Source: Azolla caroliniana
Lineage: Eukaryota; Polypodiophyta
NCBI GenBank assembly: GCA_043228905.1
Contig: JBHGNT010000003.1
Location: forward strand, 1,178,001 to 1,242,000
Length of the DNA: 64,000 nt
Direction of reading: 5' to 3'
A program made the translations under genes and the position numbers. Of the stretch, positions 12,615 through 24,600 are shown one piece after another. Within the stretch, counting starts at the first letter, position 1, and every line of letters begins with the position of its first letter. The notes below the pieces were generated by a model, which was not told the DNA's origin, made no database searches, and was given only the letters and a program-made list of their open reading frames with translations.

Positions 12615-13200
12615 CAAGCATAACCCCACTTCATTTCAACTTTCCAACGTGAGGCTAAAGTAGGCCATTGAAATGAGCTCTAATGGCACATCCATTATCA
12701 AACCATGTGGAGGATTTCTTAGTGCATGTTATTACGAAAGATGCCGACTCTAGCAAAATACTTTATAGTAGAAGATGTCATGACTAAAATTTGGCTCTAC
12801 CAATACCACAATTGTAAAAGACTCAAGCCTCCTGCAACCTCTCAAAGGGTTTGATGCAGCATGCACACAACTTGAACAATTGGATCAATCATTAATGACA
12901 CATACATATATTCATACTATAATTAATCATTAATGACACCTACATATATTCATACTATGTGTGGAATTAGGTGTCATACAAGAGACATGAGACAACCCTT
13001 ACCACAAAAGTCAAGCTTACCTAGCACCAACCTAGGCCTTTCATGGTCATCGCAAACTTATGGTCGGACAGACAACACACACATATGTCGGGCGTAAGAG
13101 AATCATGGTCGAGCATCTCGACCTTGTCCAGGTGGATTGTGTCCCTTGTGGGCCTCCAAAACAATACGATACTTCTTCTAGATAACCTTCAAAATCTTTG
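12615..13200. other. Non-coding, short tandem repeat near 12880-12960
   Basis: No gene is recognised. A unit of about 55 bp containing TTAATGACACCTACATATAT is present twice near 12890-12957. The 3' part begins to resemble the region upstream of P450 gene A. Confidence 0.5.
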
Positions 13201-13204
13201 GAAA

Positions 13205-13800
13205 GAAGTGATGAAGACATATGAGAGAATATTGCAGCCACACTTTCTCATTTTAGGTACAATGTCTCATTGTACTCTTCTCACTCCATTGGCCAAGTAT
13301 TAATTGAAGAAGAAGAAAAAGAAGGAAGAAGGAAGAAGCCCATTCGATTTGTTTAAGCTTAAAGCATCAAAATTGAGAAGTTGTTACTTTAATCATTATA
13401 TTACGAAGAAGAAGAAGACAAACGAAGCCAATTGGGATTCGTTAAAGTTTGAAGTATCACAATTGAGAAGCAGTTACCCTTATCAAGCTTCAAGTATGAG
13501 AGTTGAGAAGTTGTTACTCTTATCATTAATTGAAGAAGAAGAAAAAGAAGAAGACAAAGACGAAGCCAATTGGATTTGTTAAAGCTTCAAGTATCAGAAT
13601 TGAGAAGCTTTTACTCTTATCCTTAACGTTGGAAGAAGAAGAAGAAGAAGCCCATTTGATTTGTTGAAGCTTAAAGCATCACAATTCAGAAGCCTTTGCT
13701 CTCATCCTTAACACTAGAGCTGAAGGAGAGGATGAAGAAGAAGAATTACCATTTGTGAAGTTTGGCTATGGCGTTCTTCACCTACATTACCTTGGTGGTA
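13205..13800 (+). pseudogene. Relic of a CYP716-like 5' end with repeated leader
   Basis: The stretch 13640-13795 is a diverged copy of the DNA just upstream of P450 gene A. It has the same CCATTTGATTTGTT start, the same AGAAGCCTTTGCTCTCATCC-type line, the same Glu/Lys-codon-rich GAAGAAGAATTACCA and TGTGAAG, and then GGCTATGGCGTTCTTCACCT, where gene A has GGCTATGGCCTTCTTCACCT. The shared ATG would be at 13768. Similarity stops after about nine codons and no other exon follows. The leader part has been repeated several times (AATTGAGAAG lines near 13371, 13459, 13500, 13597 and 13682). A match to gene A near 13209-13235 (ACATATGAGAGAATATTG) extends it leftward. This is a truncated third copy of the P450 locus. 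Confidence 0.75.
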
Positions 13801-14120
13801 TTCATAATCAAGAAACAATGCATTGATATAATTTGATTACCCTATATGCATTAGGGTCTCGCTCTAGTATTCATAATTTGATTACCATATGATATAATTT
13901 GTTTCATCCCAAAAGAATGTGTATAAATACATCCTCGTAAATGTTGGAATGTTTAAGGCGGTAGGAAATTATGGTTTCTCATGTATCATTCATCTCATGG
14001 TGTTCAAATCCTCTTTTCCAAATCCTCAGATTATTAGAGTGGTGCAAACAAAACATTGAGATGATTGATCACTATACTAGCAAAACATTGGGATGATTGA
14101 TCACTATACTGGACACATTT

Positions 14121-14335
14121 ACAATAAAACAGAGATGTTTTCCTTGTACACACTTTTAATACAAAAGAGATATTTTTCCAAGTTTCTCAAAACCAACTTG
14201 AACCTCATAATAAATTGCCTTGTGGCCCAATAAAAAAGAGATGTTTTCCTTGTACACACACTATTAATAAAATAGAGATATTTTTCCAAGTTTCTCAAAA
14301 CCAACTTGAACCTCATAATAAAGTGCTAGTGGCCA
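14121..14335. repeat. Two tandem copies of a ~106-bp unit
   Basis: AGAGATGTTTTCCTTGTACA starts at 14131 and again at 14237, each followed by TTTTTCCAAGTTTCTCAAAA. No coding potential is seen. Confidence 0.8.
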
Positions 14336-14351
14336 CAAGGAAGGAAAAGTA

Positions 14352-14486
14352 TGTGAAATGCACATAGAGAAGATCTGAACTAGCTTGTCTTAATTTATAG
14401 TAGATACAGAGATACCCATTTGGGTTTGGCTAGCAACTACTAATCCATGCATACTGTGGCACAAAATAACAAAGGTACACTATAGC
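14352..14486. mobile_element. Decayed LTR fragment, same family as 34920-36091
   Basis: It starts TGTGAAATGCACATA and continues through AATTTATAGTAGATACA and ACCCATTTGGGTTTGGC, then GTGGCACAAA. These are landmarks in the same order as the 196-bp LTRs at 34920-35115 and 35896-36091, with an internal deletion. No internal region adjoins it, so it is probably a solo or truncated LTR. Confidence 0.65.
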
Positions 14487-14613
14487 ATTAAGCCTTAAAG
14501 AGTGAACCATTTATTTTCGTTTTTCGTTATTTATGATATATATTTTTTATTTGTAATATTCAATATTCTAACATGATAGACTCAAAGCGAACCATTTAAT
14601 TTTGTTTTCTTTA

Positions 14614-14621
14614 TTTATGAC
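14614..14621. repeat. hAT target duplication, left
   Basis: TTTATGAC abuts the CATAGTTCC end. The partner at 18270-18277 is TTTACGAC, 7 of 8 bases identical. Confidence 0.65.
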
Positions 14622-17600
14622 CATAGTTCCTAATATTCACATACGTTTGCAAACGAACGCGTATGATACACGATATTCGTTTGTTTGTTTTTTTTCTTTT
14701 TGGGGTTTTTTTTGGGGTTTTTTGGGGGGGTTTTTTCTGATGGGTTGTGAGGAGTGACGAGTCTAAGAGTCTAAGAGTCGAGAACTGAGAATCGAGAGCT
14801 CTGAGTGAGTAGTGAGGAGAAAAATGTGAGAATCAGATTTCTGTGAAGGACGAAACGAACAGGGCGCAATCTTCCATCAATTTTAATTTTTAATTTCTGA
14901 TTCCCGATTCCTGATTCCTCAGTGCTCGGTGCTACTTCTAAGTTCTCACCGCTCACCCGCCTACAACCTGCCGCCTTACCAATTTGTCCCGTTTGATTCT
15001 TCTTGGAAGTGTGAAGGTAAATTGTTGTCAAATTCATGTATTTCTAATGTCTATACAATTGTTAAATCATGTGTTTCCAATGTCCATTGATCAATGAGCA
15101 TGAGATCAAAACCTAAAACCAATTTTTGGGAAAAAACCCAAGAACTCATAAAACAGTAAATGGGATTATGGAATTATGGATGTTTGTATGTGCAAATCAG
15201 CTTTAATTTGAGGTTGTACATACTAAAAAATGCACGTTTTTCTCAAATAATGGATGCATCATTCAAGGGATAAGAAAACCAGACATGCCGCCCTTCCCTA
15301 CCCCTTCACTACCCATTATTTTGGATTTTTTAATTGAATAATTGAAAGAGGAAGAGAAACAACAATTTGCATGATGCATCTTTGTCTTAGGTTTGTGACT
15401 TGTCTTGCATGGGATTGAGAAGGTCTTAATGTGCTGAAAAGTGATACCTCTTGGCCATATAGGATTCGTAATAATGTAGAGAATTTAACTAGTTGTTCAC
15501 GTTTTTCATCTAATTGAAATTTGGCCTCTGGAGAGAGATAATCACCATTGAACCTTTTGGCTTTCAGCCATAGAAATTCTTGATATTGAAATTTGAAACA
15601 TAAGATAGAAAGTAACATAGAAAGTGACATAGAAATGAATTACATTGAGGTAATGTTGCTCGAAATCGAATAGAACTTAATAAACTCCGAGAAGGAAAAG
15701 CACTTCAAAAGGAAACAACTGAAATCAAGAACAATGAATTAAGTGCTCGTCATACCAACTATGTGATTGTAGTTTTATTAAATCAATGTAATTGTAGTTT
15801 TCTAATGTTTTTTTAGATATATCATATCAATGTGATTGTAGATTGTAGATTTATTAGCTCAATTCCTAAATTGTTGATTTATAAATCAATGTGATTGTAG
15901 TATGGGTAAACCAAAGAGCTTTTTATGGGACCACATTACTGTCTTGAAGAGAAATGATAAAAGAATGCATATAAATGAATGCAAACATTGCAAGCATGTA
16001 TTTGCTGGTGGTTCACACCGAATTAAAGCCCATCTTTTGGGGCTAAAAGGACAAGGTGTAGATAAATGCCGCAAAGTCACTGGAGCAATAAAAGATGAGA
16101 TAATAAAATTGATATCGGATGTCGATGCTCATGAAAATACTAATGCTAATGAAAATTCTATTGCAAAAAGTGAGAATAATGTCGATGTAAGTACATCTAA
16201 TGCCAATGTTGTGCCATCTACTTGTGCATCTGTAGTTGACATGTCATCTTCATCATGTAAGAAGAGGACAATTGAGAATATTGGTGGAACCCTACAAATC
16301 TCTTGGCAAAAAAGTTTGAATAAAATTGCCGATGAATCAGTGAGAAGATTCTTTTTTGTAGAGGATATTCTACATCTTAAGGTTGATAGTTCATTTTTTC
16401 ATGATATGGTTCAAGCAATTGCAAAGGCTGGTCCGTCATATAAGCCACCAAGTTCTTTCCAATTGGGAAAGAGGCACTTAGATGAAGAAGTAAAATTTGT
16501 TGAAGATAAACTTTCATGCATTAAAGAGAAATGGAAAATATATGGATGCACTATAGTTAGTGATGGTTGGTCAGATACTAGAAATAGGCCAATAATTAAT
16601 TTTCTAGCTTCATCAATGTTTGGTTCAGTGTTTTTGAGGTCCGTGGATACAAGTGGAGAATGTAAAACGGGGGAGTATATCTTTAATATTCTAAAAGCTA
16701 CCATTCTTGAAATTGGCCTAACAAATGTTGTGCAAGTATGCATGGATAATGCATCAAATTGTGTGGCAGCGGGACATATGATAAAGAAAGAGTGGCCCAT
16801 GATATTTTTTACTCGATGCACATGTCATTGCCTTGATTTGTTGTTTGAGGATATAGGAAAATGTACTTGGGTTAATGATGCTTTGAGATTAGGTTTGAAG
16901 GTTACTACGTTCATCACAAGAAAGCTATATGTGCTTGCAATGTTTCGCAAGTTTAGTAAAAAGGAATTGTTGAAGCCTTCTACTACAAGGTTTGCTTGTA
17001 GTTTCATTGTGCTATCAAATTTTTTGGACGATAGAGTGTATAGTGGTTTAAGAAGAATGGTAGTTAGTGAAGAATGGTGCCAATGGAAGGGATCTAAAAC
17101 GCAACAAGCAAAATAAGTAGTTTCGATAATATTGAATGCTTCCTTTTGGTCAAATGTAAAGATGATAGTGGAAATATGCTCACCAATTTTAAAATGTTGC
17201 GATTGGCGGATAGAGAAGGTGCAACAATGGGGTTGATATATGAATGTACACGACGAATGATATAAGAAATAAATAAAATGCAAGGAATCAATAACATGTT
17301 GCTTGATGAAATTAGAGGATTATGCATGGATAGATGCAAAATGTTACATTCACCATTACATGCAATTGGATATCTCTTACATCCAATTTGGTGGGAAAAT
17401 GTTTAAGTTTTTGATAATGTGGTGAGTGCTTGTTGGATAGACACCTTGATGCGATATGCAAATGGTGACATTAAGATGTAAGGTAATTTATTAGATGAGT
17501 ATCATGCTTATAAAACTAAAGAGAAGGGTATTTTTCAACTTCCACCTTCAAATGATCCTACTAGAATGAAAGATGGTGTTAAGTGGTAGGAATGATTTGG

Positions 17601-18269
17601 AGGAGAAACCCCAAATTTAAGTAAACTTGCAATACAAGTGCTTTCTCAAGGTACTTGTGCATCGCCATGTGAGAGAAATTGGAGTACCTTTTCATCGATA
17701 CACACTAAGAGGAGAAATAGGTTGAGGCATGATCATATAGAGAAGCTAGTATACTTGCATACAAACCATTGTCTATTAAAGAAAGTTAAAGAAAGAGATT
17801 CAAGCCGTATAGAAGTGACATTGGATATGATTAATAAAGATGAAGATGATGATAGGCTTTTGCTATTGCAAAGACAACATGCAACTATGGTTAATGTGGA
17901 TTTTGAAGAAGATGATGATGATGAGCAAGATGTTAACATTGACAATGCACCTCAAGTGTAGAGAGATGAGATTAACTATTAGTACTATGAATTTAGAGCT
18001 ACTTTCTAGGTTAATGTTCATGTTTAGAACTTTGGATGCTACTTTGTTAGTTTTCAATGAATTTATGGTCTTGATTTTTGTCTATAAAAGTCTTGTTTAT
18101 TTTTTATTTTTAATATTAAAAAAAAAAAAATTAGAGTAATAAAAATAAAAATAGACGAATGGATTCCAATCATACTTTCCAATCATTCTTGGAGCCATTT
18201 CACGTATCAGTATGATACGAATATTCACGTATGAGTATGACACGTTTGAGACGTAAGGCTAGAACTATG
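14622..18269 (+). mobile_element. hAT-superfamily DNA transposon, decayed
   Basis: This 3.65-kb element is bounded by short inverted ends, CATAGTTCC on the left and GAACTATG on the right. It is flanked by an 8-bp duplication (TTTATGAC / TTTACGAC) as expected for hAT. Subterminal regions on both sides are rich in CACGTAT, CGTATGA and GATATTCG/CGAATATTC motifs in both orientations, typical of transposase-binding arrays. It encodes a BED-finger/DUF659/hATC transposase broken by stops. The one-base mismatch in the duplication and the stops in the gene suggest an older insertion than the gypsy element to its right. It sits directly upstream of P450 gene A. Confidence 0.75.
15902..17961 (+). pseudogene. 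hAT transposase pseudogene (BED, DUF659, hATC)
   Basis: The first 404 codons (15902-17116) open with an N-terminal BED-type zinc finger (CKHCKHVFAGG followed by HRIKAHLLG, residues about 23-46). A DUF659-type domain follows (SDGWSDTRNRPIINFL and a VCMDNASNC...KKEWPMIFFTRCTCHCLDL region, roughly residues 220-320), which holds the start of the RNase-H-like transposase core. An in-frame TAA at 17114 ends this piece. Similarity continues beyond it with further stops near 17260, 17403, 17480 and 17588. The C-terminal hATC dimerisation domain (LSQGTCASPCERNWSTFSSI, from 17638) resumes in a different frame and ends in an acidic tail at 17961. The enzyme would cut and rejoin the element ends. As it stands it cannot be made in one piece. 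Confidence 0.85.
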
Positions 18270-18781
18270 TTTACGACATATATTTGTATTTATAATTCCA
18301 TCTAATATTTCTAATATTTAGTATTCGGTCAAGATATGTACATACAAAATCGTTCGTTAATTTTACTTTTTTGTTTTAATATATGCAGGCCCACCTCTTG
18401 GACCAATGGAAAACAATACAAAGGGAATAAACCTTCAAAATTTTATGAGCACCCTAAAAGAGTGAGAAAATCCATGTCTGGGATTTGTTTACAAGTGGAT
18501 TGACCACAATAAAGAGGTGTTGTTACCGAATTTGAAGACTCAATAATAAATATTACGAGATCTAATGGAAGCTTCTTAGAGTTGGGAGATGCAGGTCTCC
18601 ATCCTTCTTCTACATAAACCTTATTTGGAACAAGATGATGATGATGGATACATATGAGAGAATATTGAAGACCATTTGATTTGTTCAAGCTTCAAGCATC
18701 AGAATTGAGAAGCTTTTGCTCTTATCCTTAACCTTGGAGCTGGAGGAGAGGAGGAGAAAGAAGAATTACCACTTGTGAAGC

Positions 18782-20443
18782 TTGGCTATGGCCTTCTTCA
18801 CCTACTGTACTATCCCTGTAGAGCTCATCCTTGGGCTCACTGTGCCTCTACTGCTCCTCGTAGCAGCGCTGCATGAGCTATGGAGACCTTCAAGCAGCAA
18901 GAAGAACAAGCTCCAGCAAGAGAAGGAGCTGCCATTACCCCCTGGCCGTTTCGGGTGTCCCTTCATCGGCGAAACCCTAGAGATGCTGAGAACCCAAAGG
19001 GCAGGGATCCCATGGAAATTCATCGAAGACCGCGTCTCGGCCTACGGAGAGATCTTCAAGATTAGCTTAGTGACTTCCCCGATAGTGGTCCTCGCTAGCC
19101 CTTCGGGTAACAAGGTAGCCTTCTCGAACAGCTACACGGCTTGGCCGGCTAGCATTGTCTCCATTGTTGGAAGCAAAGCCCTCATTGCGCAGGTCGGACC
19201 TCATGCCAAACGCATACGGAATGCCCTCACGATGTTCTTGCGGCCCGAATCCTTGCAAAGATACACCAGGAGTGTAGATCTCATTGTGCTCAGGTTCATT
19301 AGGGAGCATCTCCAAGACAAATCTGATGTCCTTCTCTTACCCCACATGAAGAAGCTCACATTCACCATAGCTTGCGAAGTTCTCATCGGTCAGCGGGATG
19401 CAAAAGATCAAGATATGCTCCTCCTTCCCTTCACCACCATGGTGAAAGGCATCATGCAGATGCCGATCAACCTCCCAGGAACAACATATAGCAAAGCACT
19501 CGCGGCGTCGGATGTGATAAGAAAGCATTTGCAGGTGTGGATCGACGAGAGAAGGAGAGATATGGGCGGTGGCTTGGTCATGGAGCGTCGAGACATCTTC
19601 TCCGAACTTCTCACATATAGAGACGAGGACGGTCGATTTTTGTCTGATAAGGAGGTGAAGGACAACATCCTCCTGTTGCTCTTTGCAGGCCATGATACCA
19701 GCTCTGTTGCAGCCACCATGACCTGCAAATATCTTGCATCTAATCCCCACATAATGGAGGAGGTTTATAGAGGTTTGTTTGTTGCCCCTCATTATCTGTT
19801 TGGCATGGAAAGGCTACATGGACATGCCTCATTATCTGTTTTGGTGTGCTCAGAGAACAAGGAGATCGCGGCAAGCAAGGCCCCCGGCGAGAATTTGAGC
19901 TGGGCAGATATACAGAAGATGAAGCTTTCATGGAGAGTGGTTCAGGAAACAATGAGGCTGGTGCCGCCGCTGCAGGGGTCATTCAGATTGGCACGTGAAG
20001 ATATGAGCTTCGATGGGTGTAGGATCCCAAAATCATGGAAGGTGTGTCACAGATCTTACTTTCTCTGAGACATTCAAATAGAACCTATTATTATAGCTCA
20101 GTTGATCCATACATGCATGCATTTCTTTTGGTTTTCGGCACAGATCTTGTGGTCTCCCAACTCGACTCATCGAAACCCTAAGTATTTCCGGGAGCCAGAG
20201 AAGTTCGATCCGTCGCGCTTCGAAGGAGCAGGCCCTGCTCCATACACATTCGTCCCATTCGGTGGGGGGCCGAGGATGTGTCCAGGCAATGAGTTTGCAC
20301 GAATGGAAATTCTGACTATCATCCATCGCTTGGTCACTAATTTCTCATGGATCCTCAAGGATCCCAACGAGGCTATGGTGGTCGAACCCATTCCAGTCCC
20401 TGCGAAGGGGCTTCCCATCCTCCTTGAGCCTCGCGTTACATGA
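18782..20443 (+). CDS. CYP716-like cytochrome P450, gene A (three exons)
   Basis: Exons at 18782-19772, 19854-20041 and 20144-20443 join through GT-AG introns of 81 and 102 bp to give 492 residues, normal for the family. An N-terminal membrane anchor (about residues 11-30) is followed by the Pro-rich hinge [11 protein letters not shown] (50-60). The I-helix oxygen-binding motif is FAGHDTSS (301-308), the K-helix ExxR is ETMR (362-365), and the haem loop is [11 protein letters not shown] with Cys439. The stretch from STHRNPKYF through FDPSRFEG and [18 protein letters not shown], with the C-terminal [12 protein letters not shown], is typical of CYP716 enzymes, which oxidise triterpene scaffolds in the ER. 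The substrate cannot be told from sequence. Intron 1 has no stop in frame, so retention would extend rather than end the protein. No defect is visible. A paralogue lies on the opposite strand at 38230-39908. A (GAAGAA)-rich leader and GAAGCTTGGCT precede the ATG in both genes. Confidence 0.9.
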
Positions 20444-20585
20444 TTCAATTTCCTTCCATAATTTTGCATGATTCAATTTCCTTCAATAATATTGCATGTC
20501 AATCCAATTTCCTTCAATAATATTGCATGTCAATCCAATTTCCTTCAATAATATTGCATTGTCAATTCAATTTCCTTCAATATAT
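20444..20585. repeat. Minisatellite in the 3' flank of P450 gene A
   Basis: About four units of ~34 bp, each containing CAATTTCCTTCAATAATATT and GCATG, start directly at the stop codon. They probably fall in the 3' untranslated region. Confidence 0.85.
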
Positions 20586-21207
20586 AATACTGTTCTAAAC
20601 CTGGAATAATTAAACAAGAGTGGCATCCAATCAGTGTATGTATTATTCATTTCTATGCATTGGAATGGGGAAACCTAATTATAATTTGGTATTTGACTAT
20701 ACAGATATTATGATTGAGCACTATTGCAGTTTGAAATGGATATGCTAGTTAGTTAATATAGAGAATTCGTACCAAAGCAAGCTCCTCCTCCTTCTGCCTG
20801 AATCATTCCAAAGCATAGCAAGCTAATCCAGACCAGCAAAAATCCTGTGAATAGATCAGAGTATTATTTCAATTCTTGACGGCGCCATGAAATCCGAGCG
20901 GGTAGAGTAGTTTTCTTCATTAATTGGGGAATGGAGAAGCAAACATGGAGAAAAAGATGAGAGTTTGTTTAATTCTGAGCTAGATTACAGTCTCTAGATT
21001 GAGCGTAACCTCAGAAAAAATCTATGAAGAAAAAACAATAACAAAATGGAGCATTTTCCCTTGGGACTTATAGTAGTAAGGAAACGGAGAGAGGCACAGA
21101 GTTTGAAGGAGATTTGTCGTCAATACCTGCAAAAATCAAGAGAAGATGGAAAAGGAAGAAGGGCAGGATTAGATTAGGTTAGATATTTTTCAGCTCTATA
21201 AGAGAGA
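20586..21207. other. Intergenic, nothing recognised
   Basis: AT-rich single-copy-looking sequence between P450 gene A and the gypsy insertion. I see no open frame, repeat or RNA gene. Confidence 0.6.
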
Positions 21208-21212
21208 CCTAA
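21208..21212. repeat. Target duplication of gypsy element 1, left
   Basis: CCTAA, repeated exactly at 26446-26450 after the right LTR. Confidence 0.9.
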
Positions 21213-21467
21213 TGTTACAACCGTTACAATTACATAAAAGAAAATAGTAGAATATTTAAATAAATCTTGGAAGCACAAACGTTTCATCTCATGAACGTTT
21301 GGGCTCCCAATAAGTTTCTATTTAAAGAAGTAGTTGTGATTTTGAAAAGGGGGGGGGGGTTCCCAATGGGGAAGGACCAAGTCATTAGTTAGTAATTCGC
21401 ACTTACCTTTTTTATTTCTATTGAATACAAAGAGTGTTCTCTCTCATTTTGTGCCATTGGTTTAATA
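21213..21467 (+). repeat. 5' LTR of gypsy element 1
   Basis: 255 bp, TGTTACAACC to GGTTTAATA (TG...TA rather than TG...CA). It contains a run of G at about 21349-21359 and a late ATTGAATACAAAGAGTGTTC segment. Confidence 0.92.
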
Positions 21468-21469
21468 CT

Positions 21470-21481
21470 TGGTATCAGAGC
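21470..21481 (+). other. Primer-binding site
   Basis: TGGTATCAGAGC lies two bases after the LTR and is complementary to the 3' end of initiator tRNA-Met, the usual primer in this group. Confidence 0.9.
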
Positions 21482-21611
21482 AAGATAAGGATTGGCAAGC
21501 CATTCCAGCAAGAAGAGATTGAAGAAGTGGCACACGACACCACGAGAGGAGTCAAGGTAACCACAAAGATAGTAGACTATTTTTTTTTTTTCTCTCTCTT
21601 TTATCTAACCA

Positions 21612-24600
21612 ATGGCGGGAAGAAGGCGAAGAAGAGGGATCAACTTGGGAGAGCTAGGGAACGAAGGAGACACTCCATTAGGGGAGATAGCCCTAGATCG
21701 AGGAAACCAAGAGGCCACCGAATTAGAGAATGGAAGGTTCAATATGGAAGATCAAAGATGGGAGAGAGAAGAAGAGGAATCGGGGCCGCAAGGGAGAAGG
21801 CCCACGGAAGGAGCACCAGGGCGTTTGGAGGAGATGGTGCAGAGGCTGGAAGTCGGGAATGCCGAGAACCGCCGCCACAACTTGGGATCATTTAAACCTA
21901 TTAAACCAAAAATGTACATGGGGGAGAGGAACTCGGTGGTACTTACAAGATGGATAAGAGAAACCGAACTATTCCTCGTCCAAAGTCAAGTAGAACCCGA
22001 CTTGTGGGTGATGGTCTCCGCGTGTTTTTTGGATGGACCAGCACAAAATTGGTACATGTCGGGGGAAAGCGTGTTTGAGTTCACGCCTTGGACAGAGTTT
22101 AAGCGGGAATTGCGTCATTATTTCATACCACAAAATGAACATCTCCGCATCATGCATGAATGGAGGATGTTGAGACAAGGGGAAGGGCAACTCACCATGT
22201 ACATTGAGAGGTATCGCTAAGTGACATTGCAACTGCCGCATCTTCATCAAATAACCAAACTCCACGGGTTCCTAGTTGGATTGAAGCCTCGGATCAGGAT
22301 AGAGGTAGAAAAGATGAACCCTCAAACTTGTGAGGAAGCCATGAGGGTGGCAGAGAGGATAGGAGACATAGAAGGGAGCTCCCAACCTTTCCACAACAAT
22401 CTAGGAAGTACATCCAACAATCGTGGGTGGACGACTACCACTAGTTCGATAGGAAGAGGAACAACACGAGGGGATCCAATTGGATCGAGCTGGACAAATA
22501 GCGGGGGAGGAGGAGGACAGCCGGGGAGTCCCATTTCTACTTCAACACAACGAACCCCACTAATTAGAAGAGGCTGTTTTGAGTGTGGAGGCCCTCACTT
22601 GGCATCCAATTGTCCAAAAAAGAAGCAACTCACGGTGCGGGCAGCCACCTCACAACTCGAGTTAACAGAGCTCGAGGAAGGTTCCGAGCAAGACATACAA
22701 GCAATAGCAGCGCAATATGAGGAAGAAGATGAAGAAGTCGTTGTACGTGCAGGAGCCGCCACCGCCTGGCCTACCTGTCTCACAGTCAAACTCAATAACA
22801 CAAGTAATCTCTTTCTCAACGTAAAAATTAATGGGCATAGTTGTGAGGCAATGGTGGACAACGGTGCAACACACAACTTCATAACACCTGAATGCGCGAA
22901 GAAGTGGGGATTAAAATTGCAACCTTTAAACAACCTCTCTGTGAGTTTTGTACAGGGATACACTAATAAGTGTTCATTAGCAGCCAATGTCTTGATTGAA
23001 GCGGGAGAATGGAAGGGGCGAACACCTTTTCTAGCGGTTGACATGGATGGGTGCGAGGTGATCTTAGGGCTAGAATGGGTGGATAAGTACGTCATCAACC
23101 AATTCGGGAAAAAGGTAGATAAGGTGTTACTAGATAATGAAGATGGGAAGGGAGGCATCATTGTAAACATGCATAGGAGAAATGCAAAGGCAAAGGCGAC
23201 AACCGTGACCGCAAAACTTTGCACGGGGAAGGTGGCAAATCGAGTCTTAAAGAAGGGCGGCCAACTCTTTCTTTGCACGGCCCTGCAAGCATCAACAACA
23301 GTGAGGAAGGAAGAACTAAGGGCAGAAAATATGAAGGAAATATTAGAGCAATACAAGGATGTCTTAACAGCGGAGCTACCCAAAACTCTTCCGCCACAAA
23401 GGTCAATCAATCATAAAATCCCAACCATTCCCGGAAGCATACCACTTGTAAAAGCTCCTTACCGAATGAATGCTACTCAATTAGCAGAGCTAAAACAACA
23501 ATTACAAGAATTAGAAGCATGTGGGTTCATCAGACCAAGCCAATCACCTTACGGTGTGCCCGTCATTTTTGTGGCAAAGAAGGATGGGACATTGCGCATG
23601 TGCATGGATTACAGGTCTCTCAACAAAATCACCATAAAAAATAAATACCCATTACCTTTGATTTCCGACCTCTTGGATCAACTACAAGGAGCCCGTTATT
23701 TCTCTCGCATAGATCTCAGATCAGGGTATCATCAAATCCGCGTAGCTATGGAGGATATTGAGAAGACAGCATTTAGGACGAGATATGGCAGTTTTGAATG
23801 GCTGGTGATGAGTTTCGGTTTGACAGGAGCACCCGGAACATTCTGTAGGCTCGGAAATGAAATTTTTAGGGATTATTTGGATAAATTTTTGATAATTTAC
23901 ATTGATGATTTGTTAATTTTCAGTAAGACTTTTGAGGAACATAAACAACATGTCACCAATGTGCTGCAACGATTACGGGAGCATCAGTTATACGCAAAAC
24001 CTGAGAAGTGTGAGTTCGCTATGGAGGAGCTTGAATTCTTAGGATTTCGAATAGGAAGAGAAGGGCTCAAGATGGATCTGGCCAAGGTAAAAGCAGTTCA
24101 AGATTGGCCACGACCCACCAAAGTCCTCGAAGTGCAGCAATTCATAGGCTTCGTCCAGTATGTGAGAAGATTTATTAAAAACTTCAGTCAAATCGCAACC
24201 CCACTGACGAATCTCATCAAAGGCTCACAAACATTCTGTTGGTCTGAACGTGAACAACATGCCTTCGATCAATTGAAGAAGGCAGTGTGTGTGCAACCGG
24301 TTCTTCAACTCCCGGACTTTTCAAAACCATTTGAAATTCACATTGATGCTTCTGATTTTGCTTATGGGGCTGTGCTTATGCAGGATGGTCATCCGATTGC
24401 CTATGAGTCAAAAAAGTTTTCAGCGATAGAAAGTCGGTGGCCCACACACGAGAAGGAAATGTTGGCAATAGTTTATGCACTTCGGAAGTGGCGGCACTAC
24501 GTACAAGATAAATTTACACGAGTAGTGACCGACAACATCTCCTTGCAATATTTTCTGACACAACCACGACTTTCAGCAAAACAAATGAGATGGCAAGATA

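Noticed and set aside
15316-15630. Minus-strand open frame within the hAT element
   Set aside because: It lies in the element's 5' subterminal region and has no family signature.
22595-23410. 271-residue minus-strand open frame
   Set aside because: It is antisense to the gypsy gag-pol frame, which explains the sequence fully.
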